Of a stretch of DNA of 64,000 bases, positions 44,192 to 52,667 are shown one piece after another. The DNA lies in NCBI GenBank assembly GCA_017459895.1, contig JAFUCA010000009.1, positions 1-64,000 of the forward strand, in the 5' to 3' direction. Position numbers and translations under genes: made by a program. The stretch's first letter is position 1, and each line of letters opens with the position of its first letter. The notes under the pieces are model-generated. The model was not told the origin of the DNA. It saw nothing but the letters and a program-made list of their open reading frames with translations, and did no database searches. This DNA is from Bacillota bacterium. Its GTDB lineage: Bacteria; Bacillota; Clostridia; Peptostreptococcales; Anaerovoracaceae.

Positions 44192-45406
44192 TCATGCCCG
44201 GCGCAGGGTAAACCGGAAAGAAGTGCCCTCTTCCGGGGTGCTCTGTGCGGTGAGCTGCTCTCCCATCTGCTGCACGATCTCCCAGGCGATGGACAGCCCC
44301 AGTCCGCTGCCGGAGATGGAACCCCCGTTTTTCCCCCGGTAAAAGCGCTCGAAAATGAATGGCATATCCTCCGGATCGATCCCCGGTCCGCTGTTGCTGA
44401 CGCAGACCGCATAAGACCGCTTCTCCCGCTTCACTGCGACATGGATGCTCCCGCCTTCCGCGTCGGTGTATTTCACCGCATTGTCCAGCAGGATCCCCAG
44501 CACCTGCAGAACCCGCTCCGGGTTAGCCCTGACCGTCAGCGGGCCGTCCGGCAATTTCGTCTCCAGAGAAATTCCCAGATCCTCGCACTGAGGCACGATG
44601 CCGGACAGGGCATCCTCCATCAGATCCCGCAGCTCCACCGGGCGGCTGGTGAAATCTCTTCGATGATCCTGAATCCGCGACAGCTCAATTATGTCCTGCA
44701 CCGAATGCTGCAGCCGCCTGGCCTCCCGGTCGATGATGCCGTAGCAGCGGGCCAGCTCCGCCTCGTCCCGCACATATCCTTCGCTGAGGGTTTCCGTGAT
44801 CACCTGAATCGAGGCAATGGGGGATTTCAGCTCATGGCTGACATTGGCAACGTACCGCTCGTAGATCTCCGCCACCCGGCGGTTCATGCGGCGCATCTGC
44901 AGCATATAGCCGAGAATAAACAGGATCGCCAGCCCGTAGACCGCGAGAAATTGAAGGAGTATGGATCCGGTGTAACGGATGGATCGGATCAGGACAATGG
45001 ACGTCGACTCTCCCCCGGGACCGCGGGTGTTCACCCGTGCAAAGGCTGTGAGGGACAGCGGCCGGAAATACGGGTGAAGCGTATACCACTCCGTGCGACT
45101 GGGATGCTTCAAAAAAAGCTTCCGTGCCACCGCCCGGTGGGCCTGGGGATGATTCGGAATCTCATAATAGGTAAGTTCCTGCTTTTCGCCCTCCCGGAAG
45201 ATCATAATGCTGGTATGGATGAATCCGTCGGTTTGAACGGTTCCCGTCTTTGCGTATTCCTCTGCCGCCTGTCGCGCCGTCTCCAGAAGATCCTTCTGGA
45301 GCCCGTACTGGCCCACGTAGACCGTAAGGCTGCCCAGCAGGAACAGTGCGGCGCAGAGAATAATGAAGACCACCGGCATTCGCCCTCCTGTGTTCGGCTT
45401 CCTCAT
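44192..45406 (-). CDS. Sensor histidine kinase
   Basis: A 404-residue membrane kinase. An N-terminal helix (VVFIILCAALFLLGSLTVYV), an extracellular sensor of about 150 residues and a second helix (about 178-200) are followed by HisKA (ANVSHELKSPIASIQ, with the phospho-accepting His) and an ATPase domain with GILLDNAVKYTD and GSGLGLSIAWE. I start at ATG 45406, which overlaps the response regulator stop as ATGA. The sensor domain is not recognised. Likely target: the divergent surface protein gene. Confidence 0.92.
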   Translation of the reverse strand: MRKPNTGGRMPVVFIILCAALFLLGSLTVYVGQYGLQKDLLETARQAAEEYAKTGTVQTDGFIHTSIMIFREGEKQELTYYEIPNHPQAHRAVARKLFLKHPSRTEWYTLHPYFRPLSLTAFARVNTRGPGGESTSIVLIRSIRYTGSILLQFLAVYGLAILFILGYMLQMRRMNRRVAEIYERYVANVSHELKSPIASIQVITETLSEGYVRDEAELARCYGIIDREARRLQHSVQDIIELSRIQDHRRDFTSRPVELRDLMEDALSGIVPQCEDLGISLETKLPDGPLTVRANPERVLQVLGILLDNAVKYTDAEGGSIHVAVKREKRSYAVCVSNSGPGIDPEDMPFIFERFYRGKNGGSISGSGLGLSIAWEIVQQMGEQLTAQSTPEEGTSFRFTLRRA

Positions 45407-46095
45407 TCGGCCCTCCCCAGGCGGTATCCCACGCCATAGACGGACTGGAGCGCGAAATGCATGCCTTCCTTCGGCAGCTTGCGGCGGATCCGCTTGACCG
45501 CGGCGTCCACTGCGCGGGTATCTCCATAATAGTCGTATCCCCACACATTGTGCAGGATCTGTTCCCGGTTCAGCACCTTCCCTGCATTGCGGGCCATGTA
45601 CGCCAGCAGCGCCGTCTCCTTCGCCGTCATCTCCAGGCTTTGGGCCCCGACGTACACCTCGATCTTCTCCGGATAGATCCGCAGCTCCTCGAAACGCAGA
45701 CACTCCTCCTCCGTCTTCGCGGCGCCTTCCGATCGAAGCAGCAGGTTCCGGATCCGAAGGGTCACCTCTCTTGCGGAAAAGGGCTTCGTGACGTAATCAT
45801 CGGCTCCCAGTTCCAGCCCCAGCACCCGATCTATCTCCTCTCCCTTTGCGCTGAGAAACACAATCGGAATCTGGCTGCTCTTGCGGATCTCCCTGCACAG
45901 CTGGGTGCCGCTGCCGTCCGGAAGCATGATGTCCAGCAGGATCAGATCCACGGGATGGCTCTGCCATATCGCCATCATCTCCGCCCCGGTGAAAGCAGAC
46001 AGGACTTTCATTCCCTCGGCTCCCAGGAAGTGGTGCAGGCTCTCGTGAACGGCGATGGAATCGTCGCATATCAAAATGGTTTTTTGCTTTGTCAT
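45403..46095 (-). CDS. OmpR/PhoB family response regulator
   Basis: A 230-residue regulator: receiver domain with acidic pocket D11-D12 and phospho-acceptor D55 (LILLDIMLPD), and a C-terminal winged helix (LNREQILHNVWGYDYYGDTR). It is co-translated with the kinase. Its promoter region carries a dyad that recurs at the divergent surface protein promoter, suggesting autoregulation and control of that gene. Confidence 0.94.
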   Translation of the reverse strand: MTKQKTILICDDSIAVHESLHHFLGAEGMKVLSAFTGAEMMAIWQSHPVDLILLDIMLPDGSGTQLCREIRKSSQIPIVFLSAKGEEIDRVLGLELGADDYVTKPFSAREVTLRIRNLLLRSEGAAKTEEECLRFEELRIYPEKIEVYVGAQSLEMTAKETALLAYMARNAGKVLNREQILHNVWGYDYYGDTRAVDAAVKRIRRKLPKEGMHFALQSVYGVGYRLGRAE

Positions 46096-46118
46096 GTGGG
46101 TCAGGCCCCCGTCTCCCG

Positions 46119-46165
46119 TTAGTTAAGTATATTTAACTCTAACTTTCAATCCTTCCATTTGTCAA
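46119..46165 (-). promoter_or_regulatory. Response regulator promoter with AGTTAA/TTAACT dyad
   Basis: On the minus strand TTGACA (46165-46160) is followed, 18 bases on, by TAGAGT. A dyad AGTTAA-6-TTAACT (46121-46138), flanked by further TTAG/CTAA bases, overlaps the -10 and start region. Confidence 0.55.
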
Positions 46166-46218
46166 GAAAAAACATATTTCTGTCCCGTTTTTGTCATATT
46201 TTTGCCGTATTTCGAACG

Positions 46219-46242
46219 TATAATTTAGTTCAATCTAACTAA
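46219..46242 (+). promoter_or_regulatory. Surface protein promoter with TTAGTT/AACTAA dyad
   Basis: TATAAT at 46219 is followed directly by the dyad TTAGTT-6-AACTAA (46225-46242). No good -35 is seen at 17 bases, consistent with a regulated promoter. The dyad is related to the one at the divergent regulator promoter. Confidence 0.55.
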
Positions 46243-46264
46243 CTCAAAAGGAGGTATACCATTT

Positions 46265-48226
46265 ATGTCCCTACGAAAATTGCAGCATAAGTTCATCGCT
46301 GTCCTTCTGGCGGTCGCGCTGGCGATCACCATGATCCCCTCCCTGTCCTTCGCGGCGGAGGGAGACAGCGGTGATTCCATGAAGTACGTATCTATGAACG
46401 TCCCCTACAGAGACTTCTACGCGCCCTATAACCTGACGGACGCGGCCATCTGGGAGGTTGCTCCCGGAATCGACGCGGTCAGCACCGCAACCACGACGAA
46501 GTTCATGGGAACCACCGGCCTGGCCAACGGCACCTGGAACGACGGCAGCTACATCCGCGGCGTGAAGATCCCCGTAGCGGTTTCGGAAGCAGACTATGCG
46601 AAACTGACTGCCGGTCTCACCGAGAACGATCCCTATTACTTCACGGATCTGGCAGAATCTCCGTCTTACTACAGTACCCTGCAGATCGGGGATGGAAGCT
46701 ATCAGTTCTCCGCAATTCAGAAATCTCAGATCAACACTACTTACCTGGGACTGGGCGATCTGGACGACGATGACAACAGCGTGTTTGTTCCAGGTGCGGT
46801 AGATCTGGACGACGGCTACGGCGACTACCAGCTGACCATCAAGGGCATCAGCAATACAGACCGTACCATTCAGACAGACGCAGATACCTATGAGGTCTGC
46901 ACCATTTATGGCGCGATCCTTAACACGGCAGACGGCACCTACGGAATGACCGCACTGGAAAACCTCTGGTTCGGAAGCAGACGGCCCAACGTGGAGATCG
47001 CCTGGTCCGTTCCGGGGGGTCAGAATCTCAAAAGAGGCCACGGCAAGGGTGACGTATACTACCAGTTCAAAGATCTGAACGGAGCAACGCTGACCGGCGT
47101 TACACTGATCACGAATCTGGGCGTCATTGATATCAATCAGGAAGTGCAGTGTGCGAAATACTACGATGGAGATCTGAGCAATCTGTCCCTCTCCATCAGC
47201 AGTGACGCTGCGGTTCTGAATGTCAGCGGCATCCCTGCGGAGCTGAAGGATGTCACCGTTACAGTTGATAATCTGGGCGGCGGCGCGGTCGAAAGCGATC
47301 AGGTCGCTCTGAAACGCAAGCCCAGCGACGGTGTAAGCTATACCGTTACCATCAGCAGCAGCAACTATCCGGACATCACGCGTACGGTCTCTACCCCCAT
47401 CTCCCAGAGCCAGAAGGAGGAACTGAAGGCGCTGACCACCAAGGCGCAGGCGACCTCCGGCTATGACACCAATGCGGATCTGAAGGAGCACGTTCAGGAA
47501 GCCGTCGAACTGCTGAATACCGCAGACGCGACCTCCTACGAAGCCGCGACACTGATTGGTGAGCTGCAGGAAAAGATCAAGAAAACCTATCCGGTCCTGA
47601 ACCTCAGCGCTGCGCTGAACGGCTCCGTCCTGTCCCTCACGCTCTCTGACGGCGTGAAGTTTACCGATCTGGTGAACCCCACCTATACTCTGAGCATCCC
47701 CGAGGGAAGAAGAAGCACCGTCTTCGCCTCCGGAGCGTTGACCGGACTGGCTACGACCCTTGCGGCAGCTCCCGAGATCGGAACGGAGTATACCCTGAGC
47801 ATCGTGACCGATAACTATCAGGACTTCTCTGGTACTGTTGTAGCGCAGGAAGAAGCGAAGCAGGAAGAAGTGAAGCAGGAAGAAGTGAAGCAGGAAGCGG
47901 GGAAACAGGAAGCGGTAAAACAGAAGGCGGCAAATCCTATGACGGTCAAGACCGTCGCCAAGACCCTGAAGGCGAAGAAACTGAAGAAAAAGGCCCAGAG
48001 CTTTAAGGCTCTGACGGTCTCCAAGGCTCAGGGGAAGGTCACTTACACCGCAAAGGCTGTCAATGCCAAGTCAAAGAAAGCCCTGAAATTCAGCAAGGGC
48101 AAGATCACGGTCAAGAAGGGAACGAAGAAGGGCACCTACAAGATCAAGGTCACGGTGAAAGCCGCCGGAAGCAATAATTATAAGGCCGCTTCCATCGCCA
48201 AGACCATCACCGTGAAGGTGAAATAA
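46265..48226 (+). CDS. Secreted surface protein with lysine-rich C-terminal domain
   Basis: A 653-residue exported protein. The signal peptide (about 1-31) ends in LSFAAEG. Residues 38-350 (KYVSMNVPYRDFYAPYNLTD) resemble the Tp47-type domains annotated in many Firmicutes surface proteins; this is a tentative match. A linker with tandem KQEEVKQEE repeats (about 535-560) leads to a basic C-terminal domain (KAKKLKKKAQSFKALTVSKA to KTITVKVK). That domain is also present, but cut short, in the LRR protein at 2961-5816, so it is probably a shared wall-association module. Ribosome site AAAGGAGG. Divergent from the two-component genes. Confidence 0.8.
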   Translation: MSLRKLQHKFIAVLLAVALAITMIPSLSFAAEGDSGDSMKYVSMNVPYRDFYAPYNLTDAAIWEVAPGIDAVSTATTTKFMGTTGLANGTWNDGSYIRGVKIPVAVSEADYAKLTAGLTENDPYYFTDLAESPSYYSTLQIGDGSYQFSAIQKSQINTTYLGLGDLDDDDNSVFVPGAVDLDDGYGDYQLTIKGISNTDRTIQTDADTYEVCTIYGAILNTADGTYGMTALENLWFGSRRPNVEIAWSVPGGQNLKRGHGKGDVYYQFKDLNGATLTGVTLITNLGVIDINQEVQCAKYYDGDLSNLSLSISSDAAVLNVSGIPAELKDVTVTVDNLGGGAVESDQVALKRKPSDGVSYTVTISSSNYPDITRTVSTPISQSQKEELKALTTKAQATSGYDTNADLKEHVQEAVELLNTADATSYEAATLIGELQEKIKKTYPVLNLSAALNGSVLSLTLSDGVKFTDLVNPTYTLSIPEGRRSTVFASGALTGLATTLAAAPEIGTEYTLSIVTDNYQDFSGTVVAQEEAKQEEVKQEEVKQEAGKQEAVKQKAANPMTVKTVAKTLKAKKLKKKAQSFKALTVSKAQGKVTYTAKAVNAKSKKALKFSKGKITVKKGTKKGTYKIKVTVKAAGSNNYKAASIAKTITVKVK

Positions 48227-48263
48227 GCAAGGGAATCTCTTATCAACATCATTCCATTAAAAC

Positions 48264-48298
48264 GACAAAGCCGCAGGAAACGCTTCTGCGGCTTTGTC
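48264..48298. terminator. Bidirectional terminator
   Basis: Perfect 13-bp stem GACAAAGCCGCAG/CTGCGGCTTTGTC with a nine-base loop, between the convergent surface protein and EamA genes. Confidence 0.85.
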
Positions 48299-48315
48299 AT
48301 TTTATCACCCTGTCG

Positions 48316-49275
48316 CTACATATCATCCCGCAGAGACTTGCCGCTGTTGGCCTCCTCGGCCGGGGCCAGCGTCAGCCCTACCACCCCCGCCAGGATCAGG
48401 GCGCCGCACAGGTAGTGGTACCAGTAGAGGGGCTCTCCCAGGATCAGGGCGCCGGCAATGATGGATACCAGCGTGGAAGCGCTGTTGAACACAGTGCACT
48501 GCACGATCTCCATGTGGGCCAGCATGAAGGACATGAACTGGGCCGAGAGAAGGATGCAGCCGATCCCCAGGAAGCTCACCCAGATCACAAACTGCGGGTG
48601 GACCAGGGGCTCGAAAAGGCTGGTCAGTTCATGCCTCGCCAGGGCCCGGACCAGGGCCGCTCCGTAGAAGATCACGAAGCCCCCTGCCGCAATGCAGGTG
48701 GTGATCTCGATGGGCGAGAAGACCCCCCGGACGTACCGGGCCGACACGTTCTGGCATCCCATAAAGATACTGCTGATGGTCATGATGATCAGGCCCGTCA
48801 CATTCAGATGAATGTCCGTAGCGTTGAGGATCACCAGCACGATCAGCGCTGCCACCGTCACGACGACGAAGGTATTCTGCAGCCGGGTGGACCGCTCACC
48901 GAGAAAGATTCGGCCGATGATCTTGGCGAAGATCGGCACCATAGCATAGACGATGGCTCCCTCGATGGAGGTGGCGAAGTACATCGCCAGGATCTGCAGG
49001 ATCATGAACAGCATGTAGAACATCGCCGTCATATAGAGCATCTTCTTCGGCCGGCCCGGTTCCCGCTTCGGATACGTGCCGATCGCCTTGCTCGCTGCGG
49101 TAAACAGGATGACGCCGATGAGCGCCGCCGCATACCGGTAGGCCAGCAGGATCAGTGTGTCCGCAAAGGGAACGCACTGCTTGATCCCGAAGAAAGAGAA
49201 TCCCACGCACGCTGTAAACGCGATTCCCGCCATATATAGTTTCCACCGGCTGACTTCCGTTGTGCCTGTGCTCAT
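48316..49275 (-). CDS. EamA/DMT family transporter
   Basis: A 319-residue membrane protein with ten helices in two EamA repeats, typical of drug/metabolite exporters. The second repeat ends in AGALILGEPLYWYHYLCGAL. I start at ATG 49275, which overlaps the mntP stop as ATGA; a longer frame upstream is a shadow of mntP. Substrate unknown. Last gene of a minus-strand run from the maf gene. Confidence 0.88.
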   Translation of the reverse strand: MSTGTTEVSRWKLYMAGIAFTACVGFSFFGIKQCVPFADTLILLAYRYAAALIGVILFTAASKAIGTYPKREPGRPKKMLYMTAMFYMLFMILQILAMYFATSIEGAIVYAMVPIFAKIIGRIFLGERSTRLQNTFVVVTVAALIVLVILNATDIHLNVTGLIIMTISSIFMGCQNVSARYVRGVFSPIEITTCIAAGGFVIFYGAALVRALARHELTSLFEPLVHPQFVIWVSFLGIGCILLSAQFMSFMLAHMEIVQCTVFNSASTLVSIIAGALILGEPLYWYHYLCGALILAGVVGLTLAPAEEANSGKSLRDDM

Positions 49276-49907
49276 AAAAAAACACCTCTTACGAATATTT
49301 CGATTCCGATGAAGATCAGAATGCATCCGCCCAGGATCCCGGCTTTGCCTGCGAGCCGCATTCCCAGGCGTTTTCCGGCGCCGAGGCCTCCCATGCAGAT
49401 GAGAAACGTCACCGCCGCGATGATGAGCGCCGCCGTGAAAGCCGCGGCCGCGCTGTAGCCTGCGATGGCAAATCCCACCGACAGCGCGTCGATGGAGGTG
49501 GCGATGCCCTGCATCAGCAGCACCCCCATGGTCAGCGCCGGTGCTCCGGCCGCCGCGCCGGTCTGTCCCGCCGTTTTCGCCGCCGGTGCTCCCGCCTCCT
49601 CTGGGGGAGCATCTGCATCCGGCCGCACTGCCTCCAGGATCATCTTGCCTCCGATCCACAGGAGCAGCGCCAGGGCGATCCATGGAATGAACCTTTCGAA
49701 TACCCGGAACTGCTGCACCAGGGCATGAACGCAGAACCATCCGATGACCGGCATCAGAAACTGGAAGAACCCGTAGGTCCCGGCGATCAGACACTCCCGG
49801 CGGCGCCGCATATGCGGTTCATTCAGCCCGTTGGCGATGGACACCGAGAAGGCATCCATGGCAAGCCCGATTCCCAGCAGGATGCTGTTGAGAACGAACC
49901 CGATCAT
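49272..49907 (-). CDS. mntP: Manganese efflux pump MntP-like
   Basis: A 211-residue membrane protein with six helices and two copies of the MntP domain. Signatures are LGIGLAMDAFSVSIANGL near the start and GIATSIDALSVGFAIAGY in the second half, with the membrane aspartates used for Mn2+ export. An Ala/Pro-rich loop (DAPPEEAGAPAAKTAG) joins the halves. It overlaps maf and EamA genes by four bases each. Confidence 0.9.
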   Translation of the reverse strand: MIGFVLNSILLGIGLAMDAFSVSIANGLNEPHMRRRRECLIAGTYGFFQFLMPVIGWFCVHALVQQFRVFERFIPWIALALLLWIGGKMILEAVRPDADAPPEEAGAPAAKTAGQTGAAAGAPALTMGVLLMQGIATSIDALSVGFAIAGYSAAAAFTAALIIAAVTFLICMGGLGAGKRLGMRLAGKAGILGGCILIFIGIEIFVRGVFL

Positions 49908-50500
49908 GCTCCCGCATCCTCCCCGGCTTCTTCGGTCATGAGAAACGGCTTCACCCGGCTCATGGGAAAGCCGATCACGTTGTCCAGGTCTCCTTCAATG
50001 TGGTCGATGTACCGGCCGAAGGTCTCCTGGATCGCGTAGCCCCCCGCCTTGTCGTAGGGCTCCGGCGTGCGCACGTAGGCCAGCAGTTCCTCATCGGTAT
50101 AGTCTCCGAAGAACACCTCGGTCACCTCATACAGACAGGTCTTGTCCGCCGGCTCCTTGGCGTTATCGATCAGGCAGACTCCGGTGATCACCTGATGCTC
50201 CCGGCGGCGGAGCATGGACAGGATCCGGAAGGCATCCGCTTCATCCGCGGGCTTTCCGATGATCTCCCCGTCGCAGACCACGATGGTGTCCGCGGCGATG
50301 ATCAGGCCCTGCCGCTGCCCGGCCACATGAGCCGCCTTCGCAAAGGACAGGTACATGACCGCCGTCTCCGGGCTCATGGCAAAGGGCAGCTCTTCATTGA
50401 TGTCCGCCGGCTGCACCGCCGCTCCGATTCCTTCTCTTCGGAGCATTTCGATCCGCCGCGGCGATGCGCTGGCTAAAATAATATCATCCCGTATCATCAT
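49904..50500 (-). CDS. maf: Maf family nucleotide pyrophosphatase
   Basis: A 198-residue house-cleaning enzyme that hydrolyses dTTP, UTP or modified nucleotides. It has the N-terminal SASPRRIEMLR substrate loop, the acidic EELPFAMSPE region, IIAADTIVVCDGEIIGKPAD and YAIQETFGRYIDHIEGD. The length is normal. It overlaps mntP by four bases. Confidence 0.93.
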   Translation of the reverse strand: MMIRDDIILASASPRRIEMLRREGIGAAVQPADINEELPFAMSPETAVMYLSFAKAAHVAGQRQGLIIAADTIVVCDGEIIGKPADEADAFRILSMLRRREHQVITGVCLIDNAKEPADKTCLYEVTEVFFGDYTDEELLAYVRTPEPYDKAGGYAIQETFGRYIDHIEGDLDNVIGFPMSRVKPFLMTEEAGEDAGA

Positions 50501-50523
50501 TTCGTCCTTCCCCGGCTGCCAGT

Positions 50524-51264
50524 CTAGAGATTTCCTACGGCTTCCTTCAGCACCTGACCGATGGCATCGTGGATCACCAGATCCGCCCGGCCGTCGTAGG
50601 ATGTGCTGCTCTTATTGATCAGCACCAGATGATTGCCCTGGAAGTAGTTGACGAATCCCGCTGCCGGATAGACCACCAGGGATGTCCCGCCGATGATCAG
50701 CGTATCCGCCGCGCCGATGGCATCCACCGCGCCCCGGATCTGCGCATCGTCCAGCGCTTCCTCATAGAGGACCACGTCCGGTTTGACGATCCCGCCGCAC
50801 TTTTCGCATTTCGGAATGTGCCCGGTGCAGCGCGCCGGATCCATCACGTAATCCAGATCATAGGATGCTCCGCAGTCCATGCAGTAGTTTCGGAGCACCG
50901 ATCCGTGCAGCTCATAGACCGCCTTGCTGCCCGCCTTCTGATGCAGCCCGTCGATGTTCTGAGTCACCACTGCCTTGAGCTTTCCCATCTCCTCCAGCTT
51001 CGCCAGCGCCAGATGAGCCGGATTCGGCTCCGCGTCAGGATAGACCATGTTGTTTTTGTAGTAGTCAAAAAACGTTTCCGTATCCCGCAGGAAAAAGCTG
51101 TGGGATATCATCTGTTCCGGGCTCATGCCGTAGGCCTGCTGCGCATTGTACAGCCCCTGCTCCGAACGAAAATCCGGAATATTGCTTTCGGTGGACACCC
51201 CCGCCCCGCCGAAAAACACGATGTTACTGCTTTCTCTTAAGATCTTCGTCAGTTCCTCATACAT
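50524..51264 (-). CDS. Sirtuin NAD-dependent protein deacylase
   Basis: A 246-residue Sir2 enzyme. Motifs: FFGGAGVSTESNIPDFRS for NAD binding, TQNIDGLHQKAG, the catalytic His in ELHGSVLRNYC, and a zinc site CMDC with CEKC. It is of the bacterial CobB type. It lies between maf and an MFS transporter on the same strand. Confidence 0.94.
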   Translation of the reverse strand: MYEELTKILRESSNIVFFGGAGVSTESNIPDFRSEQGLYNAQQAYGMSPEQMISHSFFLRDTETFFDYYKNNMVYPDAEPNPAHLALAKLEEMGKLKAVVTQNIDGLHQKAGSKAVYELHGSVLRNYCMDCGASYDLDYVMDPARCTGHIPKCEKCGGIVKPDVVLYEEALDDAQIRGAVDAIGAADTLIIGGTSLVVYPAAGFVNYFQGNHLVLINKSSTSYDGRADLVIHDAIGQVLKEAVGNL

Positions 51265-51280
51265 AAATCCGTCCTCCTTA

Positions 51281-52540
51281 TCATTTCCGGATCCGGTCGA
51301 CCACCGCGAAGACGATCACCGCCCCCGCCGCCGTCGCCAGCGTCGCTATAAACGTCAGCATTTTCGCGCCGCTCACATCCAGGATCCATCCCCCCAGCAG
51401 ACTGGAGAAAATGGTCGTTACCGTGATCATGGTCGTAAACAGCGCCTGTCCGCGGACCGCCTCCCCCGGGCTCATGTTCTCTCCGGTGAAATACACCATC
51501 CCCGGAAGAAACAGCGCGAAGGATACCAGCTGAAAGGCCTGGGCCGCGTACAGCATCGCCACCGATCCGGCCAGCCAGCACAGACCGATCTTCACCGTGA
51601 AGCCGGCCGACGCTACCTTCAGCAAAAGCTGGCACGAAAACCGTTTCTTCAGCCGGGTGAAGAACACCATGGTGGGGATCTCCAGAAAGGCCATCACCCC
51701 CAGGATCCGTCCCATGTCCTCACTGGTCCCGCCCACATCGGTCACGATCTGGACCATATAGTTGTTCAGGATCGAGTTGCTGAAAAACAGCCCCACGACA
51801 CCGAGATTGAGCACGAAAAACAGCTTGTTTCGCCGGATGAACTCCCGCAGCGGGATGTTCTCCTCCCCAGGTTCGTCCGCCGCCGCCTGCAAAGGCTGGT
51901 CTGCTGACCTCTCCTGCAAAGGCTGGTCTTTCTGCGCCGCTCTCCGATCTCCTGCGGCTCCAGCCTTTGCACGAAGCGCCTGCCGGAAGGTCCGCCCGGT
52001 CAGAAACAGACTGATCAGGAGCATCCCGCAGACGATCTCCGCCGTGACCGGAAGGCTCAGGATCCCCAGATGCTCCACGATCGTCCCCAGGGCCGCCACC
52101 AGAATGGAATAGGCCAGGGATCCGACGCTCCGGGCGATCCCGAAATTGACCGGGATGCCGCTCTCCTCCAGCTTGAAGGTCAGCGCGTTGAACATGGGCT
52201 GCAGCGCCGTATGCCAGGCGATCAGCAGCACGAAGGTCACGCAGAGCGCGATGCCCCCGCCGCCGAAACAGAACATGCCGATGGTGAACACCATCATCAT
52301 CACCGTCATGATCTGCGAGATTCCGATGGCCCCTACCTTCTCCGAGCGGTCCGCCAGGTTCGCCGTCACCGGCTGCAGCACCACCGCCAGGATGTTGGCC
52401 GCGGCCAGCGTCACGCCGATCTGCGCATTGGAATAGCCCTTCGCCAGCATGAACACCGAGGCGAAGCTGCTGACCACCGCGTAGATCATCCAATAGGTTC
52501 CAAAAATGCTTCCATACCAGAAATTCAGTCGTTTACTCAT
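51281..52540 (-). CDS. MFS transporter
   Basis: A 419-residue major facilitator with 12 helices, similar in layout to nucleoside:H+ symporter-like MFS proteins. The central cytoplasmic loop (KDQPLQERSADQPLQAAADE) contains three copies of the 11-mer GCAAAGGCTGG within 82 bases. I start at MSKRLNFW (52540), where the frame meets a promoter that would make the message leaderless; an ATG 42 bases upstream would place the -10 inside the gene. Substrate unknown. Confidence 0.82.
   Translation of the reverse strand: MSKRLNFWYGSIFGTYWMIYAVVSSFASVFMLAKGYSNAQIGVTLAAANILAVVLQPVTANLADRSEKVGAIGISQIMTVMMMVFTIGMFCFGGGGIALCVTFVLLIAWHTALQPMFNALTFKLEESGIPVNFGIARSVGSLAYSILVAALGTIVEHLGILSLPVTAEIVCGMLLISLFLTGRTFRQALRAKAGAAGDRRAAQKDQPLQERSADQPLQAAADEPGEENIPLREFIRRNKLFFVLNLGVVGLFFSNSILNNYMVQIVTDVGGTSEDMGRILGVMAFLEIPTMVFFTRLKKRFSCQLLLKVASAGFTVKIGLCWLAGSVAMLYAAQAFQLVSFALFLPGMVYFTGENMSPGEAVRGQALFTTMITVTTIFSSLLGGWILDVSGAKMLTFIATLATAAGAVIVFAVVDRIRK
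51889..51970. repeat. Three copies of GCAAAGGCTGG in the MFS loop
   Basis: Two direct copies (51889, 51916) and one inverted copy (51960-51970) lie in the part of the gene that encodes the central loop. Six further exact copies are at 17982, 18737, 20467, 32151, 42764 and 54235. Confidence 0.7.
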
Positions 52541-52546
52541 AGGGGT

Positions 52547-52575
52547 ATTGTAACACCGAATTGACCTTTTGTAAA
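52547..52575 (-). promoter_or_regulatory. Promoter of the MFS gene, probably leaderless transcript
   Basis: TTTACA (52575-52570), 17 bases, TACAAT (52552-52547) on the minus strand, then six bases, then the ATG. The expected start of transcription falls on or next to the A of the ATG. No Shine-Dalgarno sequence is present. Confidence 0.55.
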
Positions 52576-52581
52576 AAACCA

Positions 52582-52652
52582 TTGACAGCTCTTAATATAT
52601 TTTGTAATATTGTATTGTATCAAATATAATTTCGTTCAATAACATTGGAATA
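52582..52652 (+). promoter_or_regulatory. Promoter and AT-rich operator region of gpx-ohrR
   Basis: TTGACA (52582), 17 bases, TAATAT (52605). The following 40 bases are AT-rich with TTGTA/TATTGTA half-sites (52602-52620), a plausible binding region for the OhrR-like repressor encoded downstream. GGAGAT precedes the gpx ATG. Confidence 0.6.
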
Positions 52653-52667
52653 AAGGAGATAAAGAAC

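Noticed and set aside
45407..45703. N-terminal extension of the histidine kinase upstream of 45406
   Set aside because: It is an out-of-phase reading of the response regulator gene; the ATG at 45406 is followed directly by the first membrane helix.
49276..49794. N-terminal extension of the EamA gene upstream of 49275
   Set aside because: The extra frame overlaps mntP out of phase and has no membrane segments; the ATGA overlap gives the better start.
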